Assembly (NCBI RefSeq): GCF_026212465.1
Contig: NC_080050.1
Coordinates: 33,996,130 to 34,060,129, forward strand
Source of the DNA: Amaranthus tricolor
Taxonomy: Eukaryota; Streptophyta; Magnoliopsida; Caryophyllales; Amaranthaceae
DNA length: 64,000 bases
Reading direction: 5' to 3'
Shown: positions 50,120 to 63,200 of the stretch, one piece after another
Numbering within the stretch: the first letter of the stretch is position 1
Layout of the letters: the number at the start of each line of letters is the position of its first letter
Translations under genes and position numbers: made by a program
Notes under the pieces: generated by a model
Databases searched by the model: none
The model's input: the letters and a program-made list of their open reading frames with translations, nothing else
Told to the model about the DNA's origin: nothing

Positions 50120-52700
50120 TTAGAATTTAAAATGATAGTTATATGCTAGAAATTACGTGCTAAAGGTGTGATTTTAAGGGTTTTAAAGCTTTTTTGGCAC
50201 TTACACAAATAAAGTAGCTTAAAGTTGGTATGTTTTGCACGAAATTTGGAACAAAACACTCTTTGGTATATATTATTGTTTTGAAGTGGTTAGAATTGAA
50301 AATAATAGTCATATGATAGAAATTACGTGTTAAGTTGCGATTTTATGCGTTTTTAAGCTTTTTTGGCACTTTCGCACATAAAGTAGCCCAAACTTGCTTT
50401 GTTTTGCACGTAACTTGGCACACAACACTATTTGGTATATGTTATTGTGTTGATGTGGTTAGAATTTTAAATCATAGTTATATGCTAGAAATTACGTTCT
50501 AAAGGTGTGATTTTAAGGGTTTTTAAGCTTTTTTGGCACTTACACGAATAAATTAGCTTAAATTTGGTTTGTTTTGCACGAAACATGGAACAACACAATC
50601 TTTGGTATATATTATTGTGTTGAAGTGGTTATAATTGAAAACAATAGTTATATGATAGAAATTACGTGTTATGTTGAGATTTGATGTGGTATTAAGCATT
50701 TTTGGCACTTTCGCACATAAAGTAGCCCAAACTTGCTTTGTTAGGCACGAAACTTGGCACACAACACTATTTGGTATATATTATTGTGTTGAAGTGGTTA
50801 GAATTTAAAATCATTGTTATATGCTAGAAATTACGTTCTATAGGTGTGATTTTAAGGGTTTTTAAGCTTTTTTGGCACTTACACGAATAAATTAGCTTAA
50901 ATTTGGTTTGTTTTGCACGAAACATGGAACAAAACACTCTTTGGTATATATTATTGTGTTGAAGTGGTTAGAATTGAAAGTAATAGTCATATGATTGAAA
51001 TTACGTGTTAAATTGCGATTTTATGTATTTTTAAGCTTTTTTGGCACTATCGCACATAAAGTAGCCCAAACATGCGTTATTTTTCACGAAAGTTGGCACA
51101 CAACACTATTTGGTATATATTATTGTGTTGAAGTGGTAAGAAATTAAAACAATAGTTATATGTTAGAAATTACGTGCTAAAGGTGTGATTTTAAGGGTTT
51201 TTAAGCTTTTTTGGCACTTACACGAATAAAGTAGCTTAAATTTGATATGTTTTGCACGAAATTTGGAACAAAACACTCTTTGGTATATATTATTGTTTTG
51301 AAGTGGTTAGAATTGAAAATAATAGTCATATGATAGAAATTACGTGTTAAGTTGCGATTTTATGCGTTTTTAAGCTTTTTTGGCACTTTCGCACATAAAG
51401 TAGCCCAAACTTGCTTTGTTTTGCACGTAACTTGGCACACAACACTATTTGGTATATGTTATTGTGTTGAAGTGGTTAGAATTGAAAATCATAGTTATAT
51501 GCTAGAAATTACGTTCTAAAGGTGTGATTTTAAGGGTTTTTAAGCTTTTTTGGCACTTACACGAATAAATTAGCTTAAATTTGGTTTGTTTTGCACGAAA
51601 CATAGAACAACACACTCTTTGGTATATATTATTGTGTTGAAGTGGTTATAATTGAAAACAATAGTTATATGATAGAAATTACGTGTTATGTTGAGATTTG
51701 ATGTGGTATTATGCTTTTTTGGCACTTTCGCACATAAAGTAGCCCAAACTTGCTTTGTTATGCACGAAACTTGGCACACAGCACTATTTGGTATATATTA
51801 TTGTGTTGAAGTGGTTAGAATTTAAAATCATTGTTATATGCTAGAAATTACGTTCTATAGGTGTGATTTTAAGGGGTTTTAAGCCTTTTTGGCACTTACA
51901 CAAATAAATTAGCTTAAATTTGGTTTGTTTTGCACGAAACATGGAACAAAACACTCTTTGCTATATATTATTGTGTTGAAGGGGTTAGAATTGAAAATAA
52001 TAGTCATATGATTGAAATTACGTGTTAAATTGCGATTTTATGTATTTTTAAGCTTTTTTGGCACTATCACACATAAAGTAGCCCAAACTTGCGTTGTTTT
52101 TCACGAAAGTTGGCACACAACACTATTTGGCATATATTATTGTGTTGAAGTGGTTAGAAATTAAAATGATAGTTATATGTTAGAAATTACGTGCTAAAGG
52201 TGTGATTTTAAGGGTTTTTAAGCTTTTTTGGCACTTACGCGAATAAAGTAGCTTAAATTGGATATGTTTTGCACGAAATTTGGAACAAAACACTCTTTGG
52301 TACATATTATTGTTTTGAAGTGGTTAGAATTGAAAATAATAGTCATATGATAGAAATTACGTGTTAAGTTGCGATTTTATGCGTTTTTAAGCTTTTTTGG
52401 CACTTTCGCACATAAAGTAGCCCAAACTTGCTTTGCTTTGCACGTAACTTGGCACACAACACTATTTGGTATATGTTATTGTGTTGAAGTGGTTAGAATT
52501 TAAAATCATAGTTATATGCTAGAAATTACGTTCTAAAGGTGTGATTTTAAGGGTTTTTTAAGCTTTTTTGGCACTTACACGAATAAAAAAGCTTAAATTT
52601 GGTTTGTTTTGCACGAAACATGGAACAACACACTCTTTGGTATATATTATTGTGTTGAAGTGGTTATAATTGAAAACAATAGTCATATGATAGAAATTAC
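50120..52700 (-). repeat. 2.58-kb segmental duplication, copy 1
   Basis: This segment matches about 53510-56090 at an offset of about 3391 bp (20 monomers). Shared variants include GGGTTTTAAAGC at the left, TTAAGCATTTTTGGCAC with GTTAGGCACG (about 50741 and 54132), GAATTGAAAGTAATA, GTGGTAAGAAATTAAAA, and CACACAGCACTATTTGG. Parts of it recur again near 61.7-63.2 kb at an offset of about 7799 bp from the second copy. Confidence 0.78.
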
Positions 52701-53509
52701 GTGTTATGTTGAGATTTGATGTGGTATTAAGCTTTTTTGGCACCTTAGCACATAAAGTAGCCCAAACTTGCTTTGTTTTGCACGAAACTTGGCACAAAAG
52801 ACTATTTGGTATATATTATTGTGTTGAAGTGGTTAGAATTTAAAATGATAGTTATATGCTAGAAATTACGTGCTAAAGGTGTGATTTTAAGGGTTTTAAA
52901 GCTTTTTTGGCACTTACACAAATAAAGTAGCTTAAAGTTGGTATGTTTTGCACGAAATTTGGAACAAAACACTCTTTGGTATATATTATTGTTTTGAAGT
53001 GGTTAGAATTGAAAATAATAGTCATATGATAGAAATTACGTGTTAAGTTGCGATTTTATGCGTTTTTAAGCTTTTTTGGCACTTTCGCACATAAAGTAGC
53101 CCAAACTTGCTTTGCTTTGCACGTAACTTGGCACACAACACTATTTGGTATATGTTATTGTGTTGAAGTGGTTAGAATTTAAAATCATAGTTATATGCTA
53201 GAAATTACGTTCTAAAGGTGTGATTTTAAGGGTTTTTAAGCTTTTTTGGCACTTACACGAATAAAAAAGCTTAAATTTGGTTTGTTTTGCACGAAACATG
53301 GAACAACACACTCTTTGGTATATATTATTGTGTTGAAGTGGTTATAATTGAAAACAATAGTCATATGATAGAAATTACGTGTTATGTTGAGATTTGATGT
53401 GGTATTAAGCTTTTTTGGCACCTTAGCACATAAAGTAGCCCAAACTTGCTTTGTTTTGCACGAAACTTGGCACACAACACTATTTGGTATATATTATTGT
53501 GTTGAAGTG

Positions 53510-56090
53510 GTTAGAATTTAAAATGATAGTTATATGCTAGAAATTACGTGCTAAAGGTGTGATTTTAAGGGTTTTAAAGCTTTTTTGGCACTTACACAAA
53601 TAAAGTAGCTTAAAGTTGGTATGTTTTGCACGAAATTTGGAACAAAACACTCTTTGGTATATATTATTGTTTTGAAGTGGTTAGAATTGAAAATAATAGT
53701 CATATGATAGAAATTACGTGTTAAGTTGCGATTTTATGCGTTTTTAAGCTTTTTTGGCACTTTCGCACATAAAGTAGCCCAAACTTGCTTTGTTTTGCAC
53801 GTAACTTGGCACACAACACTATTTGGTATATGTTATTGTGTTGATGTGGTTAGAATTTAAAATCATAGTTATATGCTAGAAATTACGTTCTAAAGGTGTG
53901 ATTTTAAGGGTTTTTAAGCTTTTTTGGCACTTACACGAATAAATTAGCTTAAATTTGGTTTGTTTTGCACGAAACATGGAACAACACAATCTTTGGTATA
54001 TATTATTTTGTTGAAGTGGTTATAATTGAAAACAATAGTTATATGATAGAAATTACGTGTTATGTTGAGATTTGATGTGGTATTAAGCATTTTTGGCACT
54101 TTCGCACATAAAGTAGCCCAAACTTGCTTTGTTAGGCACGAAACTTGGCACACAACACTATTTGGTATATATTATTGTGTTGAAGTGGTTAGAATTTAAA
54201 ATCATTGTTATATGCTAGAAATTACGTTCTATAGGTGTGATTTTAAGGGTTTTTAAGCTTTTTTGGCACTTACACGAATAAATTAGCTTAAATTTGGTTT
54301 GTTTTGCACGAAACATGGAACAAAACACTCTTTGGTATATATTATTGTGTTGAAGTGGTTAGAATTGAAAGTAATACTCATATGATTGAAATTACGTGTT
54401 AAATTGCGATTTTATGTATTTTTAAGCTTTTTTGGCACTATCGCACATAAAGTAGCCCAAACACGCGTTATTTTTCACGAAAGTTGGCACACAACACTAT
54501 TTGGTATATATTATTGTGTTGAAGTGGTAAGAAATTAAAATAATAGTTATATGTTAGAAATTACGTGCTAAAGGTGTGATTTTAAGGGTTTTTAAGCTTT
54601 TTTGGCACTTACACGAATAAAGTAGCTTAAATTTGATATGTTTTGCACGAAATTTGGAACAAAACACTCTTTGGTATATATTATTGTTTTGAAGTGGTTA
54701 GAATTGAAAATAATAGTCATATGATAGAAATTACGTGTTAAGTTGCGATTTTATGCGTTTTTAAGCTTTTTTGGCACTTTCGCACATAAAGTAGCCCAAA
54801 CTTGCGTTGTTTTGCACGTAACTTGGCACACAACACTATTTGGTATATGTTATTGTGTTGAAGTGGTTAGAATTGAAAATCATAGTTATATGCTAGAAAT
54901 TACGTTCTAAAGGTGTGATTTTAAGGGTTTTTAAGCTTTTTTGGCACTTACACGAATAAATTAGCTTAAATTTGGTTTGTTTTGCACGAAACATGGAACA
55001 ACACACTCTTTGGTATATATTATTGTGTTGAAGTGGTTATAATTGAAAACAATAGTTATATGATAGAAATTACGTGTTATGTTGAGATTTGATGTGGTAT
55101 TATGCTTTTTTGGCACTTTCGCACATAAAGTAGCCCAAACTTGCTTTGTTATGCACGAAACTTGGCACACAGCACTATTTGGTATATATTATTGTGTTGA
55201 AGTGGTTAGAATTTAAAATCATTGTTATATGCTAGAAATTACGTTCTATAGGTGTGATTTTAAGGGGTTTTAAGCCTTTTTGGCACTTACACTAATAAAT
55301 TAGCTTAAATTTGGTTTGTTTTGCACGAAACATGGAACAAAACACTCTTTGCTATATATTATTGTGTTGAAGGGGTTAGAATTGAAAATAATAGTCATAT
55401 GATTGAAATTACGTGTTAAATTGCGATTTTATGTATTTTTAAGCTTTTTTGGCACTATCACACATAAAGTAGCCCAAACTTGCGTTGTTTTTCACGAAAG
55501 TTGGCACACAACACTATTTGGCATATATTATTGTGTTGAAGTGGTTAGAAATTAAAATGATAGTTATATGTTAGAAATTACGTGCTAAAGGTGTGATTTT
55601 AAGGGTTTTTAAGCTTTTTTGGCACTTACGCGAATAAAGTAGCTTAAATTGGATATGTTTTGCACGAAATTTGGAACAAAACACTCTTTGGTACATATTA
55701 TTGTTTTGAAGTGGTTAGAATTGAAAATAATAGTCATATGATAGAAATTACGTGTTAAGTTGCGATTTTATGCGTTTTTAAGCTTTTTTGGCACTTTCGC
55801 ACATAAAGTAGCCCAAACTTGCTTTGCTTTGCACGTAACTTGCCACACAACACTATTTGGTATATGTTATTGTGTTGAAGTGGTTAGAATTTAAAATCAT
55901 AGTTATATGCTAGAAATTACGTTCTAAAGGTGTGATTTTAAGGGTTTTTAAGCTTTTTTGGCACTTACACCAATAAAAAAGCTTAAATTTGGTTTGTTTT
56001 GCACGAAACATGGAACAACACACTCTTTGGTATATATTATTGTGTTGAAGTGGTTATAATTGAAAACAATAGTCATATGATAGAAATTAC
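53510..56090 (-). repeat. 2.58-kb segmental duplication, copy 2
   Basis: This is the second copy of 50120-52700. It differs at a few sites, for example AAACACGCGTTA here against AAACATGCGTTA in copy 1, and TAATACTCATATG against TAATAGTCATATG. A 678-bp tandem duplication lies between the two copies, around 52558-53475, where the AATAAAAAAGCTT variant and CACCTTAGCACAT occur twice. Confidence 0.78.
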
Positions 56091-59000
56091 GTGTTATGTT
56101 GAGATTTGATGTGGTATTAAGCTTTTTTGGCACCTTCGCACATAAAGTAGCCCAAACTTGCTTTGTTTTGCACGAAACTTGGCACACAACACTATTTGGT
56201 ATATATTATTGTGTTGAAGTGGTTAGAATTTAAAATCATTGTTATATGCTAGAAATTACGTTCTATAGGTGTGATTTTAAGGGGTTTTAAGCTTTTTTGG
56301 CACTTACACGAATAAATTAGCTTAAATTTGGTTTGTTTTGCACGAAACATGGAACAAAACACTCTTTGCTATATATTATTGTGTTGAAGGGGTTAGAATT
56401 GAAAATAATAGTCATATGATTGAAATTACGTGTTAAATTGCGATTTTATGTATTTTTAAGCTTTTTTGGCACTATCACACATAAAGTAGCCCAAACTTGC
56501 GTTGTTTTTCACGAAAGTTGGCACACAACACTATTTGGCATATATTATTGTGTTGAAGTGGTTAGAAATTAAAATGATAGTTATATGTTAGAAATTACGT
56601 GCTAAAGGTGTGATTTTAAGGGTTTTAAAGCTTTTTTGGCACTTACGCGAATAAAGTAGCTTAAATTGGATATGTTTTGCACGAAATTTGGAACAAAACA
56701 CTCTTTGGTACATATTATTGTTTTGAAGTGGTTAGAATTGAAAATAATAGTCATATGATAGAAATTACGTGTTAAGTTGCGATTTTATGCGTTTTTAAGC
56801 TTTTTTGGCACTTTCGCACATAAAGTAGCCCAAACTTGCTTTGCTTTGCACGTAACTTGGCACACAACACTATTTGGTATATGTTATTGTGTTGATGTGG
56901 TTAGAATTTAAAATCATAGTAATATGCTAGAAATTACGTTCTAAAGGTGTGATTTTAAGGGTTTTTAAGCTTTTTTGGCACTTACACCAATAAAAAAGCT
57001 TAAATTTGGTTTGTTTTGCACGAAACATGGAACAACACACTCTTTGGTATATATTATTGTGTTGAAGTGGTTATAATTGAAAACAATAGTCATATGATAG
57101 AAATTACGTGTTATGTTGAGATTTGATGTGGTATTAAGCTTTTTTGGCACCTTCGCACATAAAGTAGCCCAAACTTGCTTTGTTTTGCACGAAACTTGGC
57201 ACACAACACTATTTGGTATATATTATTGTGTTGAAGTGGTTAGAATTTAAAATCATTGTTATATGCTAGAAATTACGTTCTATAGGTGTGATTTTAAGGG
57301 GTTTTAAGCTTTTTTGGCACTTACATGAATAAATTAGCTTAAATTTGGTTTGTTTTGCACGAAACATGGAACAAAACACTCTTTGCTATATATTATTGTG
57401 TTGAAGGGGTTAGAATTGAAAATAATAGTCATATGATTGAAATTACGTGTTAAATTGCGATTTTATGTATTTTTAAGCTTTTTTGGCACTATCACACATA
57501 AAGTAGCCCAAACTTGCGTTGTTTTTCACGAAAGTTGGCACACAACACTATTTGGCATATATTATTGTGTTGAAGTGGTTAGAAATTAAAATGATAGTTA
57601 TATGTTAGAAATTACGTGCTAAAGGTGTGATTTTAAGGGTTTTAAAGCTTTTTTGGCACTTACGCGAATAAAGTAGCTTAAATTGGATATGTTTTGCACG
57701 AAATTTGGAACAAAACACTCTTTGGTATATATTATTGTTTTGAAGTGGTTAGAATTGAAAATAATAGTCATATGATAGAAATTACGTGTTAAGTTGCGAT
57801 TTTATGCGTTTTTAAGCTTTTTTGGCACTTTCGCACATAAAGTAGCCCAAACTTGCTTTGCTTTGCACGTAACTTGGCACACAACACTATTTGGTATATG
57901 TTATTGTGTTGAAGTGGTTAGAATTTAAAATCATAGTTATATGCTAGAAATTACGTTATAAAGGTGTGATTTTAAGGGTTTTTAAGCTTTTTTGGCACTT
58001 ACACGAATAAATTAGCTTAAATTTGGTTTGTTTTGCACGAAACATGGAACAACACACTCTTTGGTATATATTATTGTGTTGAAGTGGTTATAATTGAAAA
58101 CAATAGTCATATGATAGAAATTACGTGTTATGTTGAGATTTGATGTGGTATTAAGCTTTTTTGGCACCTTCGCACATAAAGTAGCCCAAACTTGCTTTGT
58201 TTTGCACGAAACTTGGCACACAACACTATTTGGTATATATTATTGTGTTGAAGTGGTTAGAATTTAAAATCATTGTTATATGCTAGAAATTACGTTCTAT
58301 AGGTGTGATTTTAAGGGGTTTTAAGCCTTTTTGGCACTTACACGAATAAATTAGCTTAAATTTGGTTTGTTTTGCACGAAACATGGAACAAAACACTCTT
58401 TGCTATATATTATTGTGTTGAAGGGGTTAGAATTGAAAATAATAGTCATATGATTGAAATTACGTGTTAAATTGCGATTTTATGTATTTTTAAGCTTTTT
58501 TGGCACTATCACACATAAAGTAGCCCAAACTTGCGTTGTTTTTCACGAAAGTTGGCACACAACACTATTTGGCATATATTATTGTGTTGAAGTGGTTAGA
58601 AATTAAAATGATAGTTATATGTTAGAAATTACGTGCTAAAGGTGTGATTTTAAGGGTTTTTAAGCTTTTTTGGCACTTACGCGAATAAAGTAGCTTAAAT
58701 TGGATATGTTTTGCACGAAATTTGGAACAAAACACTCTTTGGTACATATTATTGTTTTGAAGTGGTTAGAATTGAAAATAATAGTCATATGATAGAAATT
58801 ACGTGTTAAGTTGCGATTTTATGCGTTTTTAAGCTTTTTTGGCACTTTCGCACATAAAGTAGCCCAAACTTGCTTTGCTTTGCACGTAACTTGCCACACA
58901 ACACTATTTGGTATATGTTATTGTGTTGAAGTGGTTAGAATTTAAAATCATAGTTATATGCTAGAAATTACGTTCTAAAGGTGTGATTTTAAGGGTTTTT

Positions 59001-60261
59001 AAGCTTTTTTGGCACTTACACCAATAAAAAAGCTTAAATTTGGTTTGTTTTGCACGAAACATGGAACAACACACTCTTTGGTATATATTATTGTGTTGAA
59101 GTGGTTATAATTGAAAACAATAGTCATATGATAGAAATTACGTGTTATGTTGAGATTTGATGTGGTATTAAGCTTTTTTGGCACCTTCGCACATAAAGTA
59201 GCCCAAACTTGCTTTGTTTTGCACGAAACTTGGCACACAACACTATTTGGTATATATTATTGTGTTGAAGTGGTTAGAATTTAAAATCATTGTTATATGC
59301 TAGAAATTACGTTCTATAGGTGTGATTTTAAGGGGTTTTAAGCTTTTTTGGCACTTACATGAATAAATTAGCTTAAATTTGGTTTGTTTTGCACGAAACA
59401 TGGAACAAAACACTCTTTGCTATATATTATTGTGTTGAAGGGGTTAGAATTGAAAATAATAGTCATATGATTGAAATTACGTGTTAAATTGCGATTTTAT
59501 GTATTTTTAAGCTTTTTTGGCACTATCACACATAAAGTAGCCCAAACTTGCGTTGTTTTTCACGAAAGTTGGCACACAACACTATTTGGCATATATTATT
59601 GTGTTGAAGTGGTTAGAAATTAAAATGATAGTTATATGTTAGAAATTACGTGCTAAAGGTGTGATTTTAAGGGTTTTAAAGCTTTTTTGGCACTTACACG
59701 AATAAAGTAGCTTAAATTGGATATGTTTTGCACGAAATTTGGAACAAAACACTCTTTGGTATATATTATTGTTTTGAAGTGGTTAGAATTGAAAATAATA
59801 GTCATATGATAGAAATTACGTGTTAAGTTGCGATTTTATGCGTTTTTAAGCTTTTTTGGCACTTTCGCACATAAAGTAGCCCAAACTTGCTTTGCTTTGC
59901 ACGTAACTTGGCACACAACACTATTTGGTATATGTTATTGTGTTGAAGTGGTTAGAATTTAAAATCATAGTTATATGCTAGAAATTACGTTATAAAGGTG
60001 TGATTTTAAGGGTTTTTAAGCTTTTTTGGCACTTACACGAATAAATTAGCTTAAATTTGGTTTGTTTTGCACGAAACATGGAACAACACACTCTTTGGTA
60101 TATATTATTGTGTTGAAGTGGTTATAATTGAAAACAATAGTCATATGATAGAAATTACGTGTTATGTTGAGATTTGATGTGGTATTAAGCTTTTTTGGCA
60201 CCTTCGCACATAAAGTAGCCCAAACTTGCTTTGTTTTTGCACGAAACTTGGCACACAACAC
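55170..60261 (-). repeat. 1017-bp six-monomer higher-order repeat, five ordered copies
   Basis: Equivalent points fall at 55170, 56187, 57204, 58221 and 59238, each exactly 1017 bp apart, and at about 60255. Each unit carries six distinguishable monomers in fixed order on the plus strand: GTTGAGATTTGATG; TAAGGGGTTTTAAGC with TTTGCTATATATT; TGTATTTTTAAGC with ACTATCACAC; GGCATATATT with GAAATTAAAATG; ACTTACGCGAAT with TTGGATATG; TTATGCGTTTTT with TTGCTTTGCTTTGCACG and GGTATATGTT. The same order is seen less regularly from about 31.5 to 35 kb and from 51 kb to the window end. Copies are very similar by eye. Confidence 0.9.
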
Positions 60262-63200
60262 TATTTGGTATATATTATTGTGTTGAAGTGGTTAGAATTT
60301 AAAATCATTGTTATATGCTAGAAATTACGTTCTATAGGTGTGATTTTAAGGGGTTTTAAGCCTTTTTGGCACTTACACGAATAAATTAGCTTAAATTTGG
60401 TTTGTTTTGCACGAAACATGGAACAAAACACTCTTTGCTATATATTATTGTGTTGAAGGGGTTAGAATTGAAAATAATAGTCATATGATTGAAATTACGT
60501 GTTAAATTGCGATTTTATGTATTTTTAAGCTTTTTTGGCACTATCACACATAAAGTAGCCCAAACTTGCGTTGTTTTTCACGAAAGTTGGCACACAACAC
60601 TATTTGGCATATATTATTGTGTTGAAGTGGTTAGAAATTAAAATGATAGTTATATGTTAGAAATTACGTGCTAAAGGTGTGATTTTAAGGGTTTTTAAGC
60701 TTTTTTGGCACTTACGCGAATAAAGTAGCTTAAATTGGATATGTTTTGCACGAAATTTGGAACAAAACACTCTTTGGTACATATTATTGTTTTGAAGTGG
60801 TTAGAATTGAAAATAATAGTCATATGATAGAAATTACGTGTTAAGTTGCGATTTTATGCGTTTTTAAGCTTTTTTTGGCACTTTCGCACATAAAGTAGCC
60901 CAAACTTGCTTTGCTTTGCACGTAACTTGGCACACAACACTATTTGGTATATGATTTTGTGTTGAAGTGGTTAGAATTGAAAATCATAGTTATATGCTAA
61001 AAATTACGTTCTAAAGGTGTGATTTTAAGGGTTTTTAAGCTTTTTTGGCACTTACACGAATAAATTAGCTTAAATTTGGTTTGTTTTGCACGAAACATGG
61101 AACAACACACTCTTTGGTATATATTATTGTGTTGAAGTGGTTATAATTGAAAACAATAGTCATATGATTGAAATTGCGTGTTAAATTACGATTTTATGTG
61201 TTTTTAAGCTTTTTTGGCACTTTCGCACATAAAGTAGCCCAAACTTGCGTTGTTTTTCACTAAAATTGGCACACAACACTATTTGGTATATATTATTGTG
61301 TTGAAGTGGTTAGAATTTAAAATGATAGTTATATGCTAGAAATTACGTGCTAAAGGTGTGATTTTAAGGGTTTTTATGCTTTTTTGGCACTTACACAAAT
61401 AAAGTAGCTTAAAGTTGGTATGTTTTGCACGAAATTTGGAACAAAACACTCTTTGGTATATATTATTGTTTTGAAGTGGTTAGAATTGAAAATAATAGTC
61501 ATATGATAGAAATTACGTGTTAAGTTGCGATTTTATGCGTTTTTAAGCTTTTTTGGCACTTTCGCACATAAAGTAGCCCAAACTTGCTTTGTTTTGCACG
61601 TAACTTGGCACACAACACTATTTGGTATATGTTATTGTGTTGATGTGGTTAGAATTTAAAATCATAGTTATATGCTAGAAATTACGTTCTAAAGGTGTGA
61701 TTTTAAGGGTTTTTAAGCTTTTTTGGCACTTACACGAATAAATTAGCTTAAATTTGGTTTGTTTTGCACGAAACATGGAACAACACGATCTTTGGTATAT
61801 ATTATTGTGTTGAAGTGGTTATAATTGAAAACAATAGTTATATGATAGAAATTACGTGTTATGTTGAGATTTGATGTGGTATTAAGCATTTTTGGCACTT
61901 TCGCACATAAAGTAGCCCAAACTTGCTTTGTTAGGCACGAAACTTGGCACACAACACTATTTGGTATATATTATTGTGTTGAAGTGGTTAGAATTTAAAA
62001 TCATTGTTATATGCTAGAAATTACGTTCTATAGGTGTGATTTTAAGGGTTTTTAAGCTTTTTTGGCACTTACACGAATAAAAAAGCTTAAATTTGGTTTG
62101 TTTTGCACGAAACATGGAACAACACACTCTTTGGTATATATTATTGTGTTGAAGTGGTTATAATTGAAAACAATAGTCATATGATAGAAATTACGTGTTA
62201 TGTTGAGATTTGATGTGGTATTAAGCTTTTTTGGCACCTTCGCACATAAAGTAGCCCAAACTTGCTTTGTTTTGCACGAAACTTGGCACACAACACTATT
62301 TGGTATATATTATTGTGTTGAAGTGGTTAGAATTTAAAATGATAGTTATATGCTAGAAATTACGTGCTAAAGGTGTGATTTTAAGGGTTTTAAAGCTTTT
62401 TTGGCACTTACACAAATAAAGTAGCTTAAAGTTGGTATGTTTTGCACGAAATTTGGAACAAAACACTCTTTGGTATATATTATTGTTTTGAAGTGGTTAG
62501 AATTGAAAATAATTGTCATATGATAGAAATTACGTGTTAAGTTGCGATTTTATGCGTTTTTAAGCTTTTTTGGCACTTTCGCACATAAAGTAGCCCAAAC
62601 TTGCTTTGTTTTGCACGTAACTTGGCACACAACACTATTTGGTATATGTTATTGTGTTGATGTGGTTAGAATTTAAAATCATAGTTATATGCTAGAAATT
62701 ACGTTCTAAAGGTGTGATTTTAAGGGTTTTTAAGCTTTTTTGGCACTTACACGAATAAATTAGCTTAAATTTGGTTTGTTTTGCACGAAACATGGAACAA
62801 CACACTCTTTGGTATATATTATTGTGTTGAAGTGGTTATAATTGAAAACAATAGTTATATGATAGAAATTACGTGTTATGTTGAGATTTGATGTGGTATT
62901 ATGCTTTTTTGGCACTTTCGCACATAAAGTAGCCCAAACTTGCTTTGTTATGCACGAAACTTGGCACACAGCACTATTTGGTATATATTATTGTGTTGAA
63001 GTGGTTAGAATTTAAAATCATTGTTATATGCTAGAAATTACGTTCTATAGGTGTGATTTTAAGGGGTTTTAAGCCTTTTTGGCACTTACACGAATAAATT
63101 AGCTTAAATTTGGTTTGTTTTGCACGAAACATGGACTAAAACACTCTTTGCTATATATTATTGTGTTGAAGGGGTTATAATTGAAAGTAATAGTCATATG

